Shown one piece after another: positions 1 to 6,163 of a stretch of 64,000 nt of DNA. A program made the position numbers and the translations under genes. Positions within the stretch are counted from its first letter, which is position 1. Each line of letters starts with the position of its first letter. The DNA lies in the NCBI RefSeq assembly GCF_000717715.1, contig NZ_JOAI01000001.1:124001-188000 (forward strand), in the 5' to 3' direction. The notes under the pieces are model-generated. The model was given only the letters and a program-made list of their open reading frames with translations, had not been told where the DNA came from and searched no databases. Origin of the DNA: Streptomyces sp. NRRL B-24484 (GTDB lineage Bacteria > Actinomycetota > Actinomycetes > Streptomycetales > Streptomycetaceae).

Positions 1-111
1 GCCGGCCGGGGCGTGGTCCGCCGAGCTGCCGGGGGTGCCGGAGGTGCAGGCGGTGAGCAGGAGGGCGGGCAGCAGCAGGGCGGACAGGGCGGTGGCAGGA
101 CGGGCGCGCAC
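1..111 (-). CDS. Lipoprotein, N-terminal fragment (possible molybdate-binding protein)
   Basis: Only the first 37 codons are inside the window; the gene runs off the left edge. Reading leftward from a GTG at 111, the product begins with a basic tip (MRARPATA), a leucine-rich hydrophobic stretch and a lipobox, LLTAC, with the lipidated Cys at residue 22, followed by a Ser/Gly-rich linker. This is a clear lipoprotein signal peptide. A GGGGAG ribosome-binding site lies just upstream. It sits 96 bp downstream of moaA on the same strand. Because moaA makes molybdenum cofactor, a ModA-type molybdate-binding lipoprotein is the natural guess, but no part of the mature domain is visible, so this is inference from context only. 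Confidence 0.6.
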   Translation of the reverse strand, partial: MRARPATALSALLLPALLLTACTSGTPGSSADHAPAG

Positions 112-207
112 GGGTTCTCCCCCGACGGTGTGGCGGTGACGGCGCACCAGCAGAGCAGGGGCCGTCCCGCCCGGTCAAGCCGCGGGGTGGCGGCGGGGTG
201 GCGGCGG

Positions 208-1248
208 TCAGCCGCCGATCGCGGACATCGGGCGGTCGGGGCGGACGAAGCCGGCCGAGTCGATGGCGTGGCCGGGGCCCTTGCGGGCGATGGTGGCGCG
301 CCAGGCGGCCTCGATCCGGTCGTCGTCGGCGCCGCCACGCAGCAGGGCGCGCAGGTCGGACTCCTCGGTGGCGAAGAGGCAGTTGCGCAGTTGGCCGTCG
401 GCGGTGAGCCGGACGCGGTCGCAGCCGCCGCAGAACGGCCGGGTGACGGAGGCGATGACGCCCACGACGGTGTCGGTGCCGGCGATCCGCCACTCCTCGG
501 CGGGGGCGTTGCCGTGCCGGCCGACCGGGACGAGCTGCCAGCGGCCGCCGAGGTCGGTGAGGATCTCGTCGGCGGTGACCATGCGGGCGCGGTCCCAGGC
601 GCCCTGGGCGTCGAGCGGCATGGATTCGATGAAGCGCATCCGGTAGCCGTGCTCGGCGGCGAACTCGACGAGGTCGCGCAGTTCGTCGTCGTTGACGCCG
701 TGGACGGGGACGGCGTTGATCTTGACGGGGTCGAGGCCGGCGGTGCGGGCGGCGGCGAGTCCTTCGAGCACGTCGGTGAGCCGGTCGCGGCGGGTGATCT
801 CGGCGTACCGCTCGGGGCGGAGGGTGTCCAGGGAGACGTTGACCCGGTGCAGGCCGGCGGCCTTCAGGTCGGCGGCGGTTCGGGCGAGGCCGATGCCGTT
901 GGTGGTGAGCGAGAGCTCGGGGCCGCCGTCCGGGCCGTCGAGGGCGGTGAGGGCGGCGACCAGGCCGGGCAGGCCGCGGCGGAGCAGGGGTTCGCCGCCG
1001 GTGAGGCGCAGGCTGCGGATGCCGAGGCGGTGGACGGCGATCCGGGCGAGCCGGACGACCTCGTCGTCGGTGAGGAGTTCGGGGCGGGGCAGCCAGTTCA
1101 GGCCCTCGGCGGGCATGCAGTAGGTGCAGCGCAGGTTGCAGCGGTCGGTCAGCGAGATCCGCAGGTCGGTGTGGATCCGGCCGTAACGGTCGAGCAGGGG
1201 GCCGCCGGGGGGCTGCGCGGTGCCTGGAGCGGTGGAGCGGGGTGCCAT
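208..1248 (-). CDS. moaA: GTP 3',8-cyclase MoaA
   Basis: Radical-SAM enzyme that converts GTP to 3',8-cyclo-7,8-dihydro-GTP, the first step of molybdenum cofactor synthesis, in the cytoplasm. The 346-residue product has the radical-SAM cluster motif CxxxCxxC (Cys37, Cys41, Cys44 in DRCNLRCTYC), the LTGGEPLLR motif that follows it, a TTNG motif, the C-terminal 4Fe-4S cysteines (FCGGCDRVR and a later NCLF) and the Gly-Gly C-terminus typical of MoaA. The reading frame stays open far upstream to 2562, but that stretch is the antisense of the next gene and is low-complexity, so the ATG at 1248 was chosen; it gives the usual family length. It is divergent from the nucleotidyltransferase at 1380. 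I see no molybdenum riboswitch upstream. Confidence 0.95.
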   Translation of the reverse strand: MAPRSTAPGTAQPPGGPLLDRYGRIHTDLRISLTDRCNLRCTYCMPAEGLNWLPRPELLTDDEVVRLARIAVHRLGIRSLRLTGGEPLLRRGLPGLVAALTALDGPDGGPELSLTTNGIGLARTAADLKAAGLHRVNVSLDTLRPERYAEITRRDRLTDVLEGLAAARTAGLDPVKINAVPVHGVNDDELRDLVEFAAEHGYRMRFIESMPLDAQGAWDRARMVTADEILTDLGGRWQLVPVGRHGNAPAEEWRIAGTDTVVGVIASVTRPFCGGCDRVRLTADGQLRNCLFATEESDLRALLRGGADDDRIEAAWRATIARKGPGHAIDSAGFVRPDRPMSAIGG

Positions 1249-1379
1249 GCGCCCAGTACAGGGCGCGGGCGGGGGTCGCGGCCAGCGGCGGAAGTTCCGG
1301 TGTCCGCCTCTGACCTGCGAGGTCGCCTTGTCGGATCGTCCAACTGCCGCTGCGGCGGCCGGGTCGGGAGACTGGGGGC

Positions 1380-1982
1380 ATGAGTGATCGGCGGATTCCG
1401 GCCCTGGTACTGGCGGCGGGCGGCGGGCGGCGGCTGGGCGGTCGGCCGAAGGCGCTGGTGGAGCACCGCGGGCGGCCGCTGCTGGAGCACGCGCTGGAGG
1501 TGGTGCGGGCGGGCGGCTGCGGGCCGGTGGTGGCGGTGCTGGGGGCGGCCCGGGACGAGGTGCGGGCGCGGGCGGAGACGGGCGGCTGCCTGCTGGTCGA
1601 CAACCCGGCGTGGGAGAGCGGGATGGGCTCCTCGCTGCGGGCGGGGCTGGCGGCGCTGCCGGCCGGTGCGCCGGCGGTGCTGGTGATGCTGGTGGACACC
1701 CCGGGGGTGACCCCGGAGGCGGTGCGGCGGCTGCTGGCGGCGCACCGGTCGGGCGGGCAGCTGGTGGCGGCGGCGTACGGCGGGCGGCGCGGGCATCCGG
1801 TGCTGATCGGGTCGCGGTACTTCGCGGAGGCGGCGGCCGGGGCCACCGGGGACGCGGGGGCGCGCGCACTGCTGGCCGCGCACGCCGGGGGGCTCCTCCT
1901 GGTGGAGTGCGGCGACGTCGCGGTGCCGGACGACCTGGACACCCCGGAGGACCTGGCCCGGTGGACGGCGTCCGCCGGCTGA
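1380..1982 (+). CDS. MocA/MobA-like nucleotidyltransferase
   Basis: A 200-residue NTP transferase. The N-terminus has the nucleotide-binding signature LAAGGGRRLGGRPKAL (residues about 11-26), then a metal-site segment with a DTPG motif near residue 105 and a GHPVLIG motif near 140, as in CTP:molybdopterin cytidylyltransferase (MocA) and related proteins that load a nucleotide onto molybdopterin. The location next to divergent moaA supports a job in cofactor maturation, for instance for a xanthine-dehydrogenase-type enzyme. MobA (GTP-using) and MocA (CTP-using) cannot be separated with confidence here. There is no clear Shine-Dalgarno sequence; instead a -10-like GAGACT ends 6 nt before the ATG, so the mRNA may be leaderless. 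Confidence 0.8.
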   Translation: MSDRRIPALVLAAGGGRRLGGRPKALVEHRGRPLLEHALEVVRAGGCGPVVAVLGAARDEVRARAETGGCLLVDNPAWESGMGSSLRAGLAALPAGAPAVLVMLVDTPGVTPEAVRRLLAAHRSGGQLVAAAYGGRRGHPVLIGSRYFAEAAAGATGDAGARALLAAHAGGLLLVECGDVAVPDDLDTPEDLARWTASAG

Positions 1983-2185
1983 ACCGGCTTGCGGCGAAGG
2001 CGCGTTGGCCCCTCGCGTACGCCTCGGCCACTGGTGCCCCCGCTGTTCGGCGGGGGCGCCGCCGCCGACGGGTCGTACGCCCCTCAACTCTCCCTGAGGT
2101 TTGCCGTAACCCGTTCCACCACCTGCCCGGATCAGCGAAGATATGGGTGACCTGCCCAGCCGACACCGAACGGACGGTGCCAGCC

Positions 2186-3004
2186 ATGACCGCAGTGCCG
2201 CAGCCCGACGACTTCAGCGACCGGGCGCCCGGCCCCGCCCCGTCCGCGGGTGGCACCGCGATCCGCTGCCCGGCCTGCCGTGCCGAACACGTGTACGAGC
2301 CGCCGAGCCTGCCGTGTCCGTGCGGGGCGCAGCTGCGGGTGCCGCTGCTGCGCGGCGGGGTGCCGGTGCAGGTGCGGTTCCGCTCCTGGGAGGACTCCTG
2401 GTTGAGCATGCGGTGCCCGCACTGCGGCCGCAACGACCAGTGGCCGCAGCCGGAGTTCACCTGCAACTGCGGGGCGACCGTCCGGCTGCCGGTGGACCGC
2501 TCCCCGCGGACGCCCTCCGCCGGGACGGCCGGCCGGCCGTTGGGCGCGCGGCCGTACACCACGGCGGTGCCGCCGGAGCAGGTGGCGTCGCCGTCGGGCC
2601 GGCACCGGCTGATGCGGCCGCCGTTCCGCCCGCAGCCGGTGCACGCGCCGCAGGACGCGCTGCCGGCCGCGGCCCGCTACCTGCAGTGGCTGGGCTTCGA
2701 GGACCTGGAGCTGACGGACGGCCAGGACCGCGAGGCGGTGACGCTGCTCGGCTCCCGGATGGTGGCCCAGGTGGACACCTGGCCGGACCCGGCGGACGTG
2801 AAGGCCGTCGAGTGCCTGTGGATGCAGACGCTGCACAGCGAGGAGATGGCGGCGGCGATGTTCACCCTGGCCGGCTACTCGCACCAGGCGGTGGTCCGCG
2901 GCGAGCAGTTGCTGGTCGCGCTGTTCACGCTGGACGCCTCGGGCATCCCGCAGCCGGCGAACGGCGCGGCCGAGGCGCTGATGGAGACCGGCTGGACGTC
3001 CTGA
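2186..3004 (+). CDS. Zinc-ribbon protein with a degenerate Mrr-like C-terminal domain
   Basis: A 272-residue protein of uncertain function. The N-terminal 100 residues carry several Cys pairs typical of zinc ribbons (CPAC, CPC, CPHC, CNC), so this part probably binds zinc. A Pro/Arg-rich linker follows. From about residue 160, ARYLQWLGFEDLEL begins a fold that reads like an Mrr-type restriction endonuclease domain: a Gly-Phe strand, a strand AQVD where a catalytic QxK would be expected, a helical stretch, then a domain end LLVALFTLDASG. The catalytic lysine is not present, so nuclease activity is doubtful. The start ATG at 2186 follows a weak ribosome-binding site. The next gene (3150) lies 145 bp downstream on the same strand. 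Family assignment of the C-terminal part is tentative. Confidence 0.65.
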   Translation: MTAVPQPDDFSDRAPGPAPSAGGTAIRCPACRAEHVYEPPSLPCPCGAQLRVPLLRGGVPVQVRFRSWEDSWLSMRCPHCGRNDQWPQPEFTCNCGATVRLPVDRSPRTPSAGTAGRPLGARPYTTAVPPEQVASPSGRHRLMRPPFRPQPVHAPQDALPAAARYLQWLGFEDLELTDGQDREAVTLLGSRMVAQVDTWPDPADVKAVECLWMQTLHSEEMAAAMFTLAGYSHQAVVRGEQLLVALFTLDASGIPQPANGAAEALMETGWTS

Positions 3005-3149
3005 CCCCCGCCGCGGCGGAGGGTGCCACTCCGCAATCCGTACCGCTCGTGATCTGGTGCACAAGCTCGCCCCCGTGTTGAATTGCCGCCACAGCGCGGC
3101 GGAGGGGACGGCCGCGCCCCTGCCGGATGGCGCACACAAGGAGGTGGCG

Positions 3150-3950
3150 TTGTCGGAGCACGGAACGGGCCCGGGGGGCGTGGCGGACGCCGTATGGCGG
3201 CTGCGGTCGCGCGGATGCTGGCAGGAGGCTGCGGAGTTACTGCGACCGCACGCCGGAAGGGATCCGACCGCCGCCCTGGAGCGGGCCGAACTCCTCATCG
3301 AGCAGTGCATGTTCACGGCCGCGAACTGGGCCGAGGCGGAGGCGGCGCTGCGGCTCGCCGAGGCTGGGGCGGCGGCGCCGGGGCAGCGGGCCGCGGCGGC
3401 CTGCGCCCGCGGGTTCCTCGCGTACGTGGCGAGCGTGCTGGGCAGGCGGGACCGGCTGGACGAGGCGCAGGCCGCGCTCGGCCGGACGTCCGCCCTGCTC
3501 GCCCCGGACGCGCCGGGCCGGCCGCTGCTGGACTTCCGTCGCGGCCTGGTCGCCGAGAACCTGCTGCACGACCCGGCGGCGGCGCGGATCGCCTACCGCC
3601 GGGCGCACGACGCCGCGGTGGAGCGCCACGACGACCTGCTCTGCTCGTACACCTGGCGGCACCTGGCCGGGCTGGCGCTGGCCGGCGGCGACCGGGAGCG
3701 GGCCAGGGAGGGGTTCCGGGCCTCGCTGCGGTTGCGTGAGGAACTCGGCTTCACGGTGGGGGTGGCGCCGGCCCTGGCCTCCCTCGCGGACGTCGTCGAG
3801 CCGGCGGAGGCGACCCGGTTGCGGGCCGAGGCGGCCCGGCTCGTCCAGGCCCTGGGCGGCGTGCCGGTCTGGCTGGCCGGCCGGCTGCAGGTCCCGTCGC
3901 AGAACGCGGACCGGGACGGCTCGGCGGTCCGGGCACCGGGGACGGCCTGA
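3150..3950 (+). CDS. Helical-repeat (TPR-like) protein with a TTA codon
   Basis: A 266-residue cytoplasmic protein made almost entirely of alpha helices rich in Ala, Arg, Glu and Leu, with helix pairs spaced like tetratricopeptide repeats (WQEAAELL, WAEAEAALRLAEAG, ARGFLAYVASVLGRRDRLDEA, AGLALAGGDRERAREGF). TPR-like proteins usually act as protein-protein adaptors; no enzymatic motif is seen. A near-perfect AAGGAGG at 3138-3144 fixes the start at a TTG at 3150, five bases downstream; a GTG at 3144 overlaps the ribosome-binding site and is less likely. Codon 30 (3237-3239) is TTA, the rare leucine codon read in Streptomyces by the developmentally controlled bldA tRNA. I noticed no other in-frame TTA in a major gene of the window. 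Function unknown. Confidence 0.8.
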   Translation: MSEHGTGPGGVADAVWRLRSRGCWQEAAELLRPHAGRDPTAALERAELLIEQCMFTAANWAEAEAALRLAEAGAAAPGQRAAAACARGFLAYVASVLGRRDRLDEAQAALGRTSALLAPDAPGRPLLDFRRGLVAENLLHDPAAARIAYRRAHDAAVERHDDLLCSYTWRHLAGLALAGGDRERAREGFRASLRLREELGFTVGVAPALASLADVVEPAEATRLRAEAARLVQALGGVPVWLAGRLQVPSQNADRDGSAVRAPGTA

Positions 3951-4091
3951 GGGGGCGGCACCCGCGCGGCGCGGGCCGCCCGCACCGCGCAGCCGCTCCC
4001 CCGGTCCGTCCCGCGACCGCGGCCGACGGCCCCGGCACCGGCGGCACCGACGCCCGCCCCGGGCGGCCTCGGCAGCCCCGCCGGCGTGAGC

Positions 4092-4110
4092 TAAGGTAAG
4101 GCTAACCTGT
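4092..4110. promoter_or_regulatory. Iron box (IdeR/DmdR operator)
   Basis: The 19-mer TAAGGTAAGGCTAACCTGT matches 15 of 19 positions of the actinobacterial iron-box consensus TTAGGTTAGGCTAACCTAA, with the central AGGCTAACCT intact. It lies 80 bp upstream of the FhuF-like gene. This predicts repression by an Fe(II)-bound DtxR-family regulator and derepression under iron starvation. Confidence 0.85.
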
Positions 4111-4133
4111 CCGGGGCGAGCAGTGCCCCGGAC
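4109..4133 (+). promoter_or_regulatory. Hairpin in the 5' leader of the iron-regulated gene
   Basis: A perfect 9-bp inverted repeat (GTCCGGGGC, 7-nt loop, GCCCCGGAC) directly abuts the iron box and precedes the FhuF-like gene by 56 bp. It has no U-tract. It may affect mRNA stability or early termination, or be incidental in such GC-rich DNA. Confidence 0.4.
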
Positions 4134-4189
4134 GGGTTCCGCCGACGCCGTCCCCGGGCTCCGCCGAGCCCCGTACCGCTGGGGCCCGC

Positions 4190-4996
4190 ATGACCCTGAC
4201 CGCCACTGAGGCCGCCCCGGTGCCGGCCCGCCCCGAACCGCCGCTCGCGGGCAGCTACCGCAGACTGACCGCCGCCCACCCCGCGCTGCGCGTCCGGCAG
4301 GCGCCGCCGCCCTCCGGCACCGGCTGGGTCGCAGCCGGGCGGCTGGCCGCCGACCCGGAGGCCGTCCGCGCCGCGATCGCCTTCGACGCCGAGGCCGGCG
4401 AGCGCGACCACGGCACCCCGCTGCGCCCGGACGTGGCGGCGGGCTTCTGCTTCCACCGCTGGGTGTGGCCGGTGGCGCTGGCGATCACCCTGCCGTGGTT
4501 CCTGGAGCGCCGGGTGCCGCGGCTGCCGGTCGGCCGGGTCGCCTTCCACCGGGCGCACGGCGAACTCGCCGTCGACCCGGTCGAACTGGTCGGCCTGCCG
4601 GGCGACCCGCTCGCCGCCGGGGGGCTGCTGCGTACGGTGCCGGACGAGGCCGCCCTGCGCGCCGAACTGCTGGACGCCGTGCACGAGCACGTGGCGCCGA
4701 TGGTGGCCGCGTTCCGCCCCTGGGTGCGGCGCGGCCCGCGGACCCTCTGGGGCACCGCGACCGACGACGTGGTCGAGGGACTCTGGTTCCTGGCCGGCCG
4801 ACTCGGCGAGGAGGAGCGCGCGGTCGCGGAGCTCACCGCCCTGCTGCCCGGCGGCGGACCGGCGCCCTTCGTCGGCGGCGCCGCCTTCCGCACGGCGGAC
4901 GGAATGCGCACACGCTCTCGGTCGACCTGCTGCCTGTTCTACACCGTTAGCCCGAACGAGCTGTGTTTCACCTGCCCGCGGCAGCGGGAAAGGTGA
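4190..4996 (+). CDS. FhuF-like ferric-siderophore reductase (2Fe-2S)
   Basis: A 268-residue protein with the C-terminal cysteine signature of the FhuF family: Cys247-Cys248, then Cys259 and Cys262 (pattern C-C-x10-C-x2-C), which ligate a 2Fe-2S cluster. FhuF-type proteins reduce Fe(III) in imported ferric siderophores so that iron is released in the cytoplasm. The rest of the protein has the helical FhuF body with the conserved histidine-rich segment FHRWVWP near residue 88. It is a single gene behind a strong iron box at 4092, so it should be derepressed when iron is scarce. No siderophore synthesis or uptake gene is nearby, so its siderophore partner is encoded elsewhere. The start ATG gives the full-length family protein; the ribosome-binding site is weak. 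Confidence 0.85.
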   Translation: MTLTATEAAPVPARPEPPLAGSYRRLTAAHPALRVRQAPPPSGTGWVAAGRLAADPEAVRAAIAFDAEAGERDHGTPLRPDVAAGFCFHRWVWPVALAITLPWFLERRVPRLPVGRVAFHRAHGELAVDPVELVGLPGDPLAAGGLLRTVPDEAALRAELLDAVHEHVAPMVAAFRPWVRRGPRTLWGTATDDVVEGLWFLAGRLGEEERAVAELTALLPGGGPAPFVGGAAFRTADGMRTRSRSTCCLFYTVSPNELCFTCPRQRER

Positions 4997-5127
4997 TTGC
5001 CATTCGAATATTCGCCGATAATTCCCCCGCACCGGTGCATCGCCGGTAATCCCGCCCTTCGGCGCCCGAATTCTCCGCCATCATGGTCCAGCCGTCCCTA
5101 CGCAGGAAAGCGAGGCTGGTTCAGGTC

Positions 5128-6132
5128 ATGAGACTGTCCGACATACCACTGGGCTGGGGCGCGGTGGGCACGGCCCTCCTGGTGGTCGCCGCCGTGCTCG
5201 TGGCGTTCGCCCGCAACCGGGCGGCCGCGGCGACGGGCGGGTCCGATTCCTGGGAGCGCTCGGAGGAACGCCGCCGCCGCAAGGAATCCCTGTACGGGGC
5301 CGCCTCGTACACCCTGCTCTTCTGCTGCGCCGCGGTCGCCGCGGCGCTGTCCTTCCACGGCCTGGTCGGCTTCGGCGTGCAGAACCTCAACCTCTCCGGG
5401 GGCTGGGAGTACCTGGTGCCGTTCGGCCTGGACGGTGCCGCGATGTTCTGCTCGGTGCTGGCCGTCCGCGAGGCCAGCCACGGCGACGCGGCCCTCGGTT
5501 CCCGGCTGCTGGTGTGGCTGTTCGCCGGCGCCTCCGCCTGGTTCAACTGGGTGCACGCGCCGCGGGGCCTGGGCCACGCCGGGGCGCCGCAGTTCTTCGC
5601 CGGCATGTCGCTCTCGGCGGCCGTGCTCTTCGACCGGGCGCTCAAGCAGACCCGCCGGGCGGCGCTGCGCGAACAGGGCCTGGTGCCCCGTCCGTTGCCG
5701 CAGATCCGGATCGTCCGCTGGCTGCGGGCGCCGCGGGAGACCTACGCCGCCTGGTCGTTGATGCTGCTGGAGGGGGTGCGCACGCTGGACGAGGCCGTGG
5801 AGGAGGTCCGCGACGACCGGCGCACGGCCGCCGCCGACCGCGAGCGCCGGCGGCGCGCCAGCCGGCGCGAACGGGCCGAGATCCGCGCCCTCGGCCGCCA
5901 CCACGGCGTCTGGCGGCAGCGTTCCGCCGCCCGTCAGTTGGAGGCGGGCGGCACGGAGCCCGTCATAGCCGGCGACCCCGCCCCCGCCGAGGGGCGGGCG
6001 GCCCCGCACCCGGGGCTGCCCGTCCGGCCGGCGCCGAGTGTCGACCTGACGCCGGAGGAGGACACCATGACGCTGCCCCGCCTGGACTCCCTGGAGCAGA
6101 AGCTCAAGGACCTGGAGCAGCAGTTCGGCTGA
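5128..6132 (+). CDS. DUF2637 membrane protein
   Basis: A 334-residue protein of the DUF2637 family, common in Streptomyces and in actinomycete plasmids (SpdB-like). The N-terminal half has about four transmembrane segments (GTALLVVAAVLVAFA, ASYTLLFCCAAVAAALSF, LVPFGLDGAAMFCSVLAV and LLVWLFAGASAWFNWVH), the last followed by the family WVHAPRG segment. The C-terminal half is cytoplasmic, very rich in Arg and Glu, and ends in a short amphipathic helix (LDSLEQKLKDLEQQF). Its biochemical role is unknown. The start was set at the ATG at 5128, which begins MRLSDIPL; an in-frame ATG at 5083 would add 15 residues without a ribosome-binding site. Oddly, an in-frame ATG at 6067 has an excellent GGAGGAGG five bases upstream and could make the last 21 residues separately. 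Confidence 0.8.
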   Translation: MRLSDIPLGWGAVGTALLVVAAVLVAFARNRAAAATGGSDSWERSEERRRRKESLYGAASYTLLFCCAAVAAALSFHGLVGFGVQNLNLSGGWEYLVPFGLDGAAMFCSVLAVREASHGDAALGSRLLVWLFAGASAWFNWVHAPRGLGHAGAPQFFAGMSLSAAVLFDRALKQTRRAALREQGLVPRPLPQIRIVRWLRAPRETYAAWSLMLLEGVRTLDEAVEEVRDDRRTAAADRERRRRASRRERAEIRALGRHHGVWRQRSAARQLEAGGTEPVIAGDPAPAEGRAAPHPGLPVRPAPSVDLTPEEDTMTLPRLDSLEQKLKDLEQQFG

Positions 6133-6163
6133 CCGCCGGACGCTCCCCCGGCCCGAGGTCCCC

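Noticed and set aside
1249..2562. Upstream extension of the moaA frame to 2562
   Set aside because: The extension is antisense to the nucleotidyltransferase and ribbon genes and is low-complexity; MoaA proteins are about 340 residues, fitting the ATG at 1248.
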